Shown here: positions 35,897-44,477 of the stretch, in pieces
Numbering within the stretch: position 1 is the stretch's first letter
Layout: each line of letters begins with the position of its first letter
From: Aureimonas sp. AU22
GTDB taxonomy: Bacteria > Pseudomonadota > Alphaproteobacteria > Rhizobiales > Rhizobiaceae
Assembly: GCF_001463745.1 (NCBI RefSeq)
Contig: NZ_BBWJ01000040.1
Location: forward strand, 86,189-150,188
Direction: 5' to 3'
Length of the DNA stretch: 64,000 nucleotides
The notes under the pieces: model-generated
Told to the model about the DNA's origin: nothing
Database searches by the model: none
Seen by the model: the letters and a program-made list of their open reading frames with translations, nothing else
Position numbers and translations under genes: made by a program

Positions 35897-36408
35897 TTGA
35901 CTCTCCTCAAGGGCGCGCGGATCCCGGTCTCCAGGATGGCGCGCAGCTTCTCGCGCGCCCGCGACAGGCGCGACATGACCGTGCCGACCGGCAGCCCGAT
36001 CACCCGCGCCGCCTCGTCGTAGCTCATGTCTTCGACGCCGACGAGAAGGAGGACGGTGCGGTGCTCTTCACTCAGCGCATCGAGCCCCGCGAGAACGTCG
36101 CGGAGCCCGGCGCGACCGTCCTGGTCGCCATCCACCGCCGGCGGCGAGGCCATCTCGTCGAGCGCCACGTGGGGCCCACGCCGCTTGTGCTGGCGCAGGC
36201 CCGAGAGGTGGAGGTTGCGCAGGATGGCGAACAGCCAGGCGCGCAGGTCGCCGTCGGGCCGGCGTAGGTGCCAGCGCCCGACGGCACGCTCCAGGCAGTC
36301 CTGGACGAGATCGTCGGCGGCGTCGCCATCGCGCACCAGCGCATAGGCATAGCGCCTCAGGCCCGGAATGAGCGGTTCGATCCGCGCCGCGATCTCGTCG
36401 GTCGACAT
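35893..36408 (-). CDS. ECF RNA polymerase sigma factor
   Basis: A 171-residue sigma-70-like factor. Region 2 spans residues 10-80 (YAYALVRDGDAADDLVQDCLERAV, then LRAWLFAILRNLHLSGLRQ), and region 4 residues 105-160 (LDALSEEHRTVLLLVGVEDMSYDEAARVIGLPVGTVMSRLSRAREKL). It is followed by its anti-sigma gene with an ATGA-type overlap. Three GGGAAT-N16 promoters in the window, one in front of this operon, are likely targets. Confidence 0.93.
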   Translation of the reverse strand: MSTDEIAARIEPLIPGLRRYAYALVRDGDAADDLVQDCLERAVGRWHLRRPDGDLRAWLFAILRNLHLSGLRQHKRRGPHVALDEMASPPAVDGDQDGRAGLRDVLAGLDALSEEHRTVLLLVGVEDMSYDEAARVIGLPVGTVMSRLSRAREKLRAILETGIRAPLRRVK

Positions 36409-36411
36409 GCT

Positions 36412-36828
36412 TTACTTCGCCAGCGTTGGGTCGATCTGCCAGATCTCGTCGGTGAGCTTGCCGTCCCGGAACATCATGACGTAGCGCACCGGGATCTTGT
36501 TGTCGTTGGCGAAGACGACATCGGCGACGACGGTGGCGCCCTTCGGGTTCATGCTCTCGCGCATCTCGACGACGGTGGCCTTGAGGCCGGTCTGCGCCTT
36601 GGCGAACTTTGCCCAGGTCGCGGCGATCTCGGGGCCCGTGTAGGTGCCATCGAGCGGACCGCCGACCCAGTGAAGCGTTGCGGACGGGGCATAGGCGGCG
36701 GTGACCGCGGCGCTATCGCCCTTGGTGATCGCTTCGATATGCGCCTTCGCCATGTCGCCGGCGGGACCCGCAAGCGCGGTCGAAGCCCCGGCGGAAAGAA
36801 TGGCGATGGCTGCAAGGAGGGTCTTCAT
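36412..36828 (-). CDS. secreted NTF2/SnoaL-like protein (DUF4440 type)
   Basis: A 138-residue exported protein with a signal peptide cleaved near ALA-GP (residue 21). The rest is an NTF2-like cone: AHIEAITKGDSAAVTAAYAPSATLHWVGG at the start and VRYVMMFRDGKLTDEIWQIDPT at the end. Function within this fold varies (isomerase, hydrolase, ligand binder). It is first in the ECF operon, four bases before the sigma gene, right behind the candidate ECF promoter. Confidence 0.85.
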   Translation of the reverse strand: MKTLLAAIAILSAGASTALAGPAGDMAKAHIEAITKGDSAAVTAAYAPSATLHWVGGPLDGTYTGPEIAATWAKFAKAQTGLKATVVEMRESMNPKGATVVADVVFANDNKIPVRYVMMFRDGKLTDEIWQIDPTLAK

Positions 36829-36867
36829 GGCTCGGTGTCCTTCGGTTCGGCCGCGATTGGCCAACGG

Positions 36868-36895
36868 AAGACGTCCGGGAACGGCGCTTATTCCC
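36868..36895 (-). promoter_or_regulatory. candidate autoregulated ECF promoter
   Basis: Read leftward: GGGAAT (complement of 36890-36895), 16 bases, CGTCTT (complement of 36868-36873), 40 bases before the NTF2 start. Same elements as before the DUF305 unit; the sigma would control its own operon. Confidence 0.72.
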
Positions 36896-37178
36896 AAAGG
36901 ATTGAAAATTAGAGACGAGCAGGTTCAGTTCGGCGTCCAGACGGAACGTCCGCTAACGGCGCAAGCTGAAAAGGCACCAAAGGGCTTCGTTGGGTCGATA
37001 GCGGAAGCGCCGCTTCACTCAATCGCGCGGACAGGATGCACAGCCTACACAGACGTAATCACGGATCGGCGTCCTCACCAAGCTCCCGGCCGGCCGGGCG
37101 CGTTGAGCCACGTTTCCCAACCCGGGACGGTCGCATGCCGCGCAGTCCGATCACTGGCTTCAGCGCCCAGTTGGTGCC
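36896..37178. other. non-coding gap between the ECF operon and the helicase gene
   Basis: About 280 bases, somewhat richer in A and T than the genes around it. No open frame with gene-like features, repeat or hairpin was recognised. It marks the change from the ECF block to the defence block. Confidence 0.5.
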
Positions 37179-38579
37179 TTATCCGCCTGACCGCCGGCCC
37201 GGCTCCGCATGCCGCGAACACACGACGAGACGTCGGGCACCACGGGTGAAGGCCACGTATAGGTTCTTGGGCGACAGCTCGTCGGCATCGAGCACCACAG
37301 CGACGTCGGCCTCCAGCCCCTTCAGCAGCAGAGTGCTTCCGACCGCGCGCCGGGGAAGTTCGCGGCCGAGGTGGCGGTTCGCCTCGCGCACGCGGACGAC
37401 GGACGCGCGGAAGTCACCGTCCGGGCAGTGCCGTAGGGCCTGAAGGCAAGCTTGATGGATCGTCGGACGGTATACCCTGACGTCAGGTTGCCCCGCGATC
37501 CGCATGAGGAGTTCCGCCGCCGCCTGCGGATGCCTGTCCCTCTCGAAGGTCAGCGCCGCCGCCTCGGCATCGGACGGTGCGCTGCGCTGGCGGCCGCTGC
37601 GCAACGTGCCAAGCCGTTTGAGGAAGGCGCCCTGCCCGACCCCCGTCATCACGCTCGCGGCGAATGCGAGGATGGTGTCCGTGGCGTCGGGCGATCCGAA
37701 GTCGAGACAGGCCGCGAAGCGCATCAGGTCCCTCAGCTCCACCCCCTCGACGGTGACGGCCCTGTGCGCCCGGCTGGCGAACCCATGGCGGACCGACGCC
37801 TTCTGGCCATGGCCGATGATCAGCACACGGCCGTTCTCGGGCGCGCGCGTGTTGCATGCCCCCAGCCGCTTCCGATGGTCCTCCGCGCCGCCGTCGAGAC
37901 GGACCCATTCGACGCCCCTCACCCCGCGGAGGTCAGGCCGGAGTCCCGTAGCGAGCCGTTCCCGCGCGTCGAGCAACCAGTGCCCGAGCGGCTCGGCGCC
38001 CGCATTGATCCAGCGCCATGGCTTTCGGAGGGTGTGCGCCTCCGGAAAGGCCCGCAAGGCCTGGCCGTCCCAGTCCACGATCGGGTCGTCGTCGGCGAAG
38101 TCGAAGATCGCCTGCATCGGGTCGCCGAGGACGGCGGTCGGCAGGACGTCGGCGAGCCCGACCGCCAGTGAATGCTGGAGCCGCGAGCAATCCTGGTACT
38201 CGTCGATCACAACCCTTTCGTAGGTGGACGCGAGGATGTCGCAGAGATGTCCGCTGCGGATCAGCGCGTCCGCTGCGGCGCGGATCAGCGGGTAGTCCGG
38301 CTTGGCGCCGAGGACGAGAGGGTCATGGCCGCTTCGAGCTGGAAACGTCGAGATCAGGCGCATGGCCCAGCCGTCGATCGTCGACACCCGGAACGCACGG
38401 GGAGACACGCCGTCGCGGGCCGTGCGCGCCCGCAGGGCAGCCGCGCCGGCGTTGGTGTGCGTCAGGACGAGTATGGGCAGGCGGCCGCGGTGCTGCTTGA
38501 GGGCAGCGGCGATCAGCTCCGTCTTCCCGCATCCCGCCGGCGCAACGACGGAGCCCCTTTCGATCGAGAGCAGGTCCAT
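37179..38579 (-). CDS. gajB: UvrD/Rep-like helicase, Gabija GajB type
   Basis: A 466-residue superfamily 1 helicase. Walker A APAGCGKTEL (residues 13-22), motif Ia LTHTNAGAAALRAR, motif II VVIDEYQDCS, motif III GDPMQAIFDF, motif V STLLLKGLEADVAVVLD and VI YVAFTRGARRLVV are all in place. At this length it lacks the large 1B/2B insertions of housekeeping UvrD, as GajB does. It begins 6 bases after the OLD nuclease gene. In Gabija systems GajB senses nucleotide or DNA ends and helps activate GajA against phages. Confidence 0.82.
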   Translation of the reverse strand: MDLLSIERGSVVAPAGCGKTELIAAALKQHRGRLPILVLTHTNAGAAALRARTARDGVSPRAFRVSTIDGWAMRLISTFPARSGHDPLVLGAKPDYPLIRAAADALIRSGHLCDILASTYERVVIDEYQDCSRLQHSLAVGLADVLPTAVLGDPMQAIFDFADDDPIVDWDGQALRAFPEAHTLRKPWRWINAGAEPLGHWLLDARERLATGLRPDLRGVRGVEWVRLDGGAEDHRKRLGACNTRAPENGRVLIIGHGQKASVRHGFASRAHRAVTVEGVELRDLMRFAACLDFGSPDATDTILAFAASVMTGVGQGAFLKRLGTLRSGRQRSAPSDAEAAALTFERDRHPQAAAELLMRIAGQPDVRVYRPTIHQACLQALRHCPDGDFRASVVRVREANRHLGRELPRRAVGSTLLLKGLEADVAVVLDADELSPKNLYVAFTRGARRLVVCSRHAEPGRRSGG

Positions 38580-38585
38580 GCCGCC

Positions 38586-40301
38586 CTAAGCCCCCGCGAG
38601 CCACCCGAAAACGTCATTCACGACTTTCACGAACTCGGGGTCGGCGGACGACAGGTCCGGTCCCACGACGTCCGACGCGACGTCCTGCATGTCGGTGATC
38701 GTCTTGAACCACTTGCCTTTGTTGGCCGCCTTGCCGAGGAAGGCACGCGTTTCCCGATCAAGGGCGCCGCAAACGATGTCGAGTTCCACGTTGTCCAGCG
38801 TCGTCTTGCCGTTCGACAGCGAGCGGATGTTGCTGTCGACGTGTTCCCGGGTCCGGCAAGATGCGGCAGCGTCCAGCATGCTGCCGACCGCGCCGTCGGT
38901 CAGTGCGGCGAAAAGTTCGTCCTCGGTCGCGTTTCCCTGGCGCCATGCAAAAGTCACGCCGCCGCTTCGCGCGAAGGCGGCTGCTTCGGTAGGGTCGGGT
39001 TCCTTGTCCCGATCACGCAGGATCGCGGTCCGGTAACCCAAGGCCTGGAATGCTAATGCGCGGCGATACGTGTTCTGCCCATTGCCGTCCACGAAGGCGA
39101 CGCCGAGCGCGCCGGCCGGCGCCGAACCTCCGGCAGTGCGGAAACGGTCCAATCCCCGGACGAGGCCGATCTCGGTCGGCCCCTCGCACACCAGCACGGT
39201 TCGCGAAAGGAGGGCCTCGGAACAGGCGCGCACTGCCTTCTGCATCTCCTCTGTCGCCGCGACGCGCCGCAAGCTGGCGATCCCCTCGCGCGACCGACGC
39301 GCGACATGCAACTGTCCGACCGACAACTCCTTGACCACGACAGGCGAATGGGTTGTCGCGAAAACCTGTAGCGGCTCCCTCCTGTCCGCGGCGCCGAGTT
39401 CGGACAACAGGCTGTGGATGCGGTGCGGCTCGAGGCCATGCTCGAGTTCGTCGACGAGGACGATGGAGGAACCGGATCCCGCCTCGCGCTGCATCCCGGC
39501 GACGAGGAGCCGGGACGAGCCGAGTCCCAACCCCTGGAGCGGAACGCCACCCTCGTCGTGAAGGGAGATGGTGCCGTTGCCGAACGCCATCGACCGGGCG
39601 TCGAGCATCGCGGTGACCCCGTCGCCGACAGGGACGCCCAGCCGTACGGAGAGCGCGTGGACAGATGCCAGTGCCTTGGCGAGGTCGCTGCCCGCCTCGG
39701 TTCCCAGCGACGACCTCGTCTGGCGCGCGGCGCGCGACACGGCGGCCGAGACGTCCGCCCGCTCGTCGGAGAGCCTGTTCAGGATCGAGCCGCGCGACCA
39801 GCCCAGGTGGTGCCCCCCCGCGCCGGAGAGGCGCGTCGGGGCAAGCTTGAGCCTGTCCCGCCAAGAGAGCGACCTCTCGACGCCCGCACGCGTCGCGCGG
39901 TCGGACACGAGGCACCAACGCGGCTCGAGGTCGTCGCCCACGCGCAGCTCGACGGTGAGCACCGTATCGAGGCCGTTGCCGGGCTCGTCCTCGACCGATC
40001 CCAGCAACGGGTCGTAGCCCCGCAGATGGTGTCCGTGCGCCTCGAAGGACTGCAAGTCGGGAGGCAGATCCCCCACGGTCGCCCGGATCGCGACGGATCG
40101 GTCGCAGTCCAGGCCGTGGAAGTCGGAGTCCGTGAACTGGGGATTGCGCCGTGCCCCGAGGCACAGGTCGATGGCGTCCAGCACCGTCGACTTCCCTGCG
40201 TCCCCAGGCCCTACCAGGCAGTTGAATCCCGGCGACGGATGCCACTCAAGGCCGCGGATCCCGCGGAAGTTCTCGATCTCCAGTTTCCGTATCCTGGCCA
40301 T
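38586..40301 (-). CDS. gajA: OLD-family ATPase/TOPRIM nuclease, Gabija GajA type
   Basis: A 571-residue protein. ABC-type ATPase half: Walker A LVGPGDAGKSTVL (residues 29-41), signature GLGSSRLLVAG, Walker B SIVLVDELEHGLEP, switch ATTHSPVVVKEL. TOPRIM half from about residue 365: VLVCEGPTE (metal-binding Glu) and AILRDRDKEPD (DxD). This is the class 2 OLD design, which goes with a UvrD-like helicase gene downstream, as here. GajA cuts DNA in a nucleotide-controlled way. ATG at 40301 is the first codon of the conserved IRKLEIENFRGI start; the frame is open upstream. Confidence 0.85.
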   Translation of the reverse strand: MARIRKLEIENFRGIRGLEWHPSPGFNCLVGPGDAGKSTVLDAIDLCLGARRNPQFTDSDFHGLDCDRSVAIRATVGDLPPDLQSFEAHGHHLRGYDPLLGSVEDEPGNGLDTVLTVELRVGDDLEPRWCLVSDRATRAGVERSLSWRDRLKLAPTRLSGAGGHHLGWSRGSILNRLSDERADVSAAVSRAARQTRSSLGTEAGSDLAKALASVHALSVRLGVPVGDGVTAMLDARSMAFGNGTISLHDEGGVPLQGLGLGSSRLLVAGMQREAGSGSSIVLVDELEHGLEPHRIHSLLSELGAADRREPLQVFATTHSPVVVKELSVGQLHVARRSREGIASLRRVAATEEMQKAVRACSEALLSRTVLVCEGPTEIGLVRGLDRFRTAGGSAPAGALGVAFVDGNGQNTYRRALAFQALGYRTAILRDRDKEPDPTEAAAFARSGGVTFAWRQGNATEDELFAALTDGAVGSMLDAAASCRTREHVDSNIRSLSNGKTTLDNVELDIVCGALDRETRAFLGKAANKGKWFKTITDMQDVASDVVGPDLSSADPEFVKVVNDVFGWLAGA

Positions 40302-40646
40302 GCCACTGATTCGCCCCGTTCCGAAGGGCGAGCTTACGGGCTGGGCGCGAAAACGTAAGGCGGGCGGTTCAGGCCTGCGTCGTACGGGGTTCGGGCCGGC
40401 TGTCCGTCCCCTTCGCGGTGCGAACGCACCCTGCGCCAGCGTGTTTGAGGATTGGAGGCCTTGGTGCTGCGCCCCCCGCATAGCGAGACGCAACATCCCT
40501 CTCGGGAAGGTCGCCGTCCGCGTCCGTCAGGTGGTGGAAGTTCGTGTGGAGGGCCGTCTCCCCGGAGATGGCCTCAATGCGGCAGCACCCCATCGAGAAC
40601 TGCCAAACCGTCACTGTCGCAGTTGCAAGAAGACGATTCGTCAGGC
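40302..40646. other. gap upstream of gajA with one weak small frame
   Basis: About 345 bases. A minus-strand frame from GTG at 40614 (or ATG 40593) to 40369 gives 75-81 residues (start of the ATG form: MGCCRIEAISGETALHTNF). It has no ribosome binding site and no family resemblance, so I do not call it a gene. The rest is probably the gajA promoter region; no operator is recognised. Confidence 0.4.
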
Positions 40647-40802
40647 CTACAACTCGACACGCTCGGCCTCGAGCTTTCCCGGTGCGGTTCCCCTGTTCAC
40701 AACGAGCGCCTCAAACTGCTGATTGGTGATCACGACCCACGCTCGCCGACAGGGACGGTCAAACTCGTTGGCGCAACGATCGCGAGCCAGCCGGTACGTC
40801 AT
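40647..40802 (-). CDS. hypothetical 51-residue protein coupled to the AAA+ protease
   Basis: A small basic protein (MTYRLARDRCANEFDRPC at the start, WVVITNQQFEALVVNRG in the middle) with two cysteines. The ATG at 40802 overlaps the stop of the protease gene (ATGA), which argues for a real, translationally coupled gene. No family is recognised. It could be a substrate, adaptor or inhibitor of the protease. Confidence 0.5.
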   Translation of the reverse strand: MTYRLARDRCANEFDRPCRRAWVVITNQQFEALVVNRGTAPGKLEAERVEL

Positions 40803-42769
40803 GGCGCCGCTGAGGAGCTGAGAGGTGACGCAACGTCGACCCCCAGGGCGAACTCCTGCGCCTCGACGAGCCGCGCGGCCACACGTTCGACATCCGGCCT
40901 TCGCCGCTCGACGATCAGCTTCGCCTCTGTCAGGCACCTCGTCAGCATGTCTTCGACCCGTCTCGACAGGTCGAGGTCGTCCAAGGCAGCGACCCCGTCC
41001 TTCGGCATCGACGACAGTCGCTCGCCAAGGCCAAGCGAGCGCTGCGCCGACCGCGCAAGCTTCGTCGCCCTGACAAGGTCCGCATCCGCGCTGCCTCCCG
41101 AGAGGGCGCCCCTTGAGCCGAGGACGACCTCCTCCGCCGCGAGGCCTGCCATGAAAACCATGAGTGTCGCCTCCAGGCTTTCCCGCGTACTGTCAAACCC
41201 CTCGTCGACCCTGAAGTCGGTCTTGTTCTCCTTGCCGTTCCGAACGCGGCGCCGGACCGACGCGCCGGTTGGGACGAGGCCCGAAACGGCGGCCAGTTCC
41301 AACCCGACGACAAGGTGCCCAGCTTCATGGACACATGCCCGCCGGAACGACGCCTCGGAGAGTTCGGTGCCCTTCGGCAGGGCAGTCCAGAGATCGGCCT
41401 CAAGCAGGGACCTGGTGTCCTGCCGGGCAGCGGCTCGAGCCTCGCGCACGAGTTGCGCCAGCACTGCACCTGAAGCCTCGCCGATTTCGTCGGCGAGGCT
41501 TTGGAGGTCGACGTCGGCCAGGTCCCCCCGAAGGTGGTGTCGGAGAATTGCGACCCGCCCTGCGACGTCGGGAAGGGTGATCTCGACGATGCGACCCAGT
41601 CGACCCGGCCGGAGCACCGCCCGGTCGATGGCGGCGATGTGGTTGGTTGCCGCGACGACCACGACGCCGCCGCGGCCGACGGTGCCGTCGAGGGATTCCA
41701 GGAGACCGTTGACGACTTGGCGCTGGTAGGAGGCGTGGTCTCCTAACGGCTCTTCGCGGTTCCCCACGGAGTCGAGCTCGTCGATGAACAGAACGCACGG
41801 GGCAGCCTTCCGAGCCTCGTCGAAGGCGGCGCGAAGCGCCTTGAGCAGGTCTCCCAGATGGCCCTTGGCCTGCCACGAGGCGAAGGAATGCGAAAACAGC
41901 GGGACGCCGCAGGACCCCGCCAGCGCGCGCGCGAACAGCGTTTTTCCCGTTCCCGGCGGCCCGTGGAGGACGGCACCGTTCTCCACGTCGCTCCACGGCA
42001 GTGAGCCATCGCGGTAGCGGGCTAGGTCGGCAGCCAGGGACAGGCCCCATCGCTGGGCTTCGCCCATGCCCGGCATGTCTTCGAGACGCTCGGGATGCCT
42101 TTCGTTGGTCGATCGGGTTGGCCGGGTAGCTCCCGCCTTCTTGGTCCGCTTGTCGTCCTGCGGACTTGGCTTCCTGTCCCCGTTCGACTTGACGGTTCGC
42201 CGCAGGCGCCCGGCGACGGTCCACATGCGCTCGCGGGACGCCCCCGGCCTCAAGACGAGGTTGAGGTACGTGAGCGGCAAGGCCGACAACCGCGCCACGA
42301 GCGCCGTGTCGGGCAGGAACTTGCCGATCTCCTCCACGAACGCCTCGACAGTCCCTTTGCGGTCGGCGAGCGGCAGGACGGCGTCGGCGACCGCTTCGAC
42401 GACGGTGGGCACGTCCGCTCGGCGCCGGCAAAGGACGATAACGGTACGCGTGGCGACGCTGGCCTCGTTCAGAAGGCGCTGGACATAATCCGGACGCTGG
42501 GCATCCAAGTCCGTCCAGTCCCGCACCCTGGCTTCCACGCTCCAGGCATCATCCTCGGTTCCGCCGATCAGGTCCTGCGCGGCGAGGTTGAGGATGGCCG
42601 CGTCGTCGGGACGAACCCCGTAGACGACGACCAAGCTCGCCTCCCGCGACAGCGCCTTCGGAAACCCACCTTGGGTGAACGTCGCACGTAGGAGTTCGTC
42701 CGCGATCCTCGTCGCTGGCATCAGGCGTCCGGCGATCGAGTTGGGTTCGATGTCGAGGCGCCTAGACAT
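40799..42769 (-). CDS. soluble FtsH-like AAA+ metalloprotease
   Basis: A 656-residue protein with no membrane helix. Residues 1-220 are an unknown N-terminal domain ending in a basic linker. The AAA+ module follows: Walker A GPPGTGKTLFA (about 268), Walker B VLFIDELDSVG, sensor AATNHIAAIDRAVLRPGRLGR. Then the M41 peptidase part: zinc motif HEAGH (about 478) and the distal Asp in SADADLVRATKLARSAQRSLGLG. So both ATPase and protease look active. Unlike FtsH it should be cytosolic. It overlaps the DUF6634-like gene by 8 bases and the 51-residue gene by 4. Confidence 0.87.
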   Translation of the reverse strand: MSRRLDIEPNSIAGRLMPATRIADELLRATFTQGGFPKALSREASLVVVYGVRPDDAAILNLAAQDLIGGTEDDAWSVEARVRDWTDLDAQRPDYVQRLLNEASVATRTVIVLCRRRADVPTVVEAVADAVLPLADRKGTVEAFVEEIGKFLPDTALVARLSALPLTYLNLVLRPGASRERMWTVAGRLRRTVKSNGDRKPSPQDDKRTKKAGATRPTRSTNERHPERLEDMPGMGEAQRWGLSLAADLARYRDGSLPWSDVENGAVLHGPPGTGKTLFARALAGSCGVPLFSHSFASWQAKGHLGDLLKALRAAFDEARKAAPCVLFIDELDSVGNREEPLGDHASYQRQVVNGLLESLDGTVGRGGVVVVAATNHIAAIDRAVLRPGRLGRIVEITLPDVAGRVAILRHHLRGDLADVDLQSLADEIGEASGAVLAQLVREARAAARQDTRSLLEADLWTALPKGTELSEASFRRACVHEAGHLVVGLELAAVSGLVPTGASVRRRVRNGKENKTDFRVDEGFDSTRESLEATLMVFMAGLAAEEVVLGSRGALSGGSADADLVRATKLARSAQRSLGLGERLSSMPKDGVAALDDLDLSRRVEDMLTRCLTEAKLIVERRRPDVERVAARLVEAQEFALGVDVASPLSSSAAP

Positions 42770-43097
42770 CGGACACCCCCGCCGCGGCGTTGCCCAAGCG
42801 CCAGAAGCGGCTGGCGGTTCGGGCGAAACCTTGTTCGAGGGACAGAAGGCACAGCGGGGACGTCACGGCAGCCTTTCGTCCGGAGACGTGTGGATGGCCG
42901 TGGGGGCGTCCCACGAGACAAGGGACCTTGCGCGCCGCCGGGGACCAGTCGTCGAGAAGGGGCGCGGCGGCAAGGATGTGACCCGGGGGCAAGCCGTGAT
43001 CGCGAAGGTGGCAAAGGTCGCGCAGGAGGTCGGAAATTTGCTCGATCTCGGTGTCGAGCTGGTCCCGCCACCCATGGGCGGTCAGAAGGATGGTCAT
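42762..43097 (-). CDS. DUF6634-like protein
   Basis: A 111-residue protein whose second half, LLDDWSPAARKVPCLVGRPHGHP and LCLLSLEQGFARTASRFWRLG, follows the pattern I associate with DUF6634, a Rhizobiales family without known function. It overlaps the start of the AAA+ protease gene by 8 bases and is probably co-expressed with it. The ATG at 43097 was chosen; the frame is open for 440 more bases upstream but reads as low-complexity Arg/Pro shadow. Confidence 0.65.
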   Translation of the reverse strand: MTILLTAHGWRDQLDTEIEQISDLLRDLCHLRDHGLPPGHILAAAPLLDDWSPAARKVPCLVGRPHGHPHVSGRKAAVTSPLCLLSLEQGFARTASRFWRLGNAAAGVSDV

Positions 43098-43299
43098 GGG
43101 GTGTGCTCTCGCTTTGGCCGCTCGCGGCGGCGCGGTACCGACGGGGGTGGGCGTCAGTTGGCGAGGCATATCCGTGCCGTGGGGTTGGCTAGACCCGGCG
43201 TCGCTCGGTGCCGCAGGACCCGGCCAGGTGTCGGTCCCCTGTGCGGCGCCTGCGGGGCGCTTGCCTCCGCCAAGCCTGCCTTCGGAACGAACCGCACGG

Positions 43300-43956
43300 T
43301 CAGTCCACCTCGGCCGCCAGGCGGCCAACCCTGAGGCGGAACTCGTCGGCGAACGCGTCCACGCGCTCCCTGGCCGACGGCATCTCGGTGATTGCGTAGG
43401 GCAGCCGCCTGAAGACGCCGACCTGGGTCGCGGCATAGGCGGACCATGCCGCGGCCTGCCAGACGAGCACGCTGCCGTCGCCCTCGAGGTGCCAGTCCTG
43501 TACGTAGGCTGCAAGCGCGGCTTCCGCGGCAACGGCATGCGCGGCGTCGATGTCGCCCAGCAGTGCGGCGTAGATCACGCAGCGGAGGCGAATGCTACCG
43601 TCGGCGTCCGCTTCGGACGACAGGCGGCATGCCCGCAGCGCACTCAGGATGGCGGCGTCGTCCGCCTCACCGTCCTGCTTGCCGACGCGAGATGCCTCCG
43701 CAAGCCGGCGCAGCGAAGCTGCGGCCTCCTCGTCCGTCAGCTCTACAAAGGCGCTATCCACGAATCCTACGATGTCGCGCCTGATGTCGTTCCCGAGGAG
43801 CGGATGGCCGCGCAGGAGCTCGTCGGCGGACGGAAGGCGTGCCCCGAGCGAAGTCTCCCGACGGTTCGCCTCGTCCGCATGGCGCGCGGACCTCCGGTCG
43901 CGGCGTGCCTGGGCCATTCCAAGGATCTCTTCGTGAATGGATGGGACTGGGGGCAC
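43300..43956 (-). CDS. hypothetical helical protein of the protease locus
   Basis: A 218-residue (or 205, from ATG 43917) soluble protein, mostly alpha-helical and Ala-rich: FVELTDEEAAASLRRLAEASR, DDAAILSALRACRLSSEADADG, then AEAALAAYVQDWHLEGDGSVLVWQAAAWSAYAATQVGVFRRLP. No membrane segment or catalytic motif. No family known to me. It is 200 bases upstream of the DUF6634-like gene on the same strand and divergent from the XRE regulator. Confidence 0.65.
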   Translation of the reverse strand: MPPVPSIHEEILGMAQARRDRRSARHADEANRRETSLGARLPSADELLRGHPLLGNDIRRDIVGFVDSAFVELTDEEAAASLRRLAEASRVGKQDGEADDAAILSALRACRLSSEADADGSIRLRCVIYAALLGDIDAAHAVAAEAALAAYVQDWHLEGDGSVLVWQAAAWSAYAATQVGVFRRLPYAITEMPSARERVDAFADEFRLRVGRLAAEVD

Positions 43957-44147
43957 GTCACCGACCTCCGCTCGCGCGCCCCGCCGCGGACGGGGTCGTC
44001 CCCCGCGAATCGGCGACGCCGTCGTTCGATGGCGATTCCTTACGATGTGGAGGCGAGAAATGCAACGGACTGCACTCTCACGCTAATGGACTGCACCTCA
44101 AGTGCAACCGAGCGCAGGACCGCCCTAATTGTTGACAAGGACGACAC

Positions 44148-44477
44148 ATGGGCGATGCTCAGGCGCAGATGCCCTTCGATCCGAACCTTCTCCAAGCCGC
44201 TCGGCTGCTGGCCAAACTCTCCCTCGACGAGTTGGCGGAACGGTCCCAGGTGTCGCGCCGCTCGCTCCTGAACTTGGAGGCGGGCAATCCCGACTGCCTG
44301 CTCTCCACGTTGGAGATCTTGAAGGAGGTCTTGGAGGAGGAGGGCGTGATCTTCTTGGGGGAGACGGAGTCGCACGGTCCCGGCGTTCGCGTCTCTCGCG
44401 AAACCGGTATGGATTGGACGCGGAAACGAGCTGACCAGCGCCGCAGCCGGATGAACCAAGCCGAACCCGAAACCTGA
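44148..44477 (+). CDS. XRE-family helix-turn-helix regulator
   Basis: A 109-residue DNA-binding protein. Residues 12-68 form the HTH_3 fold: LLQAARLLAKLSLDELAERSQVSRRSLLNLEAG, then LSTLEILKEVLEEEGVIFL. The basic C-terminus is short. AAGGA precedes the ATG. It is divergent from the protease locus across a 190-base gap and is the likely controller of that locus, as in many defence and phage-like cassettes. Confidence 0.85.
   Translation: MGDAQAQMPFDPNLLQAARLLAKLSLDELAERSQVSRRSLLNLEAGNPDCLLSTLEILKEVLEEEGVIFLGETESHGPGVRVSRETGMDWTRKRADQRRSRMNQAEPET

Noticed and set aside
40369..40614. Minus-strand frame of 81 residues upstream of gajA
   Set aside because: GTG start without ribosome binding site, no family resemblance, and it would run toward gajA through what should be its promoter; left as a note in the gap entry.
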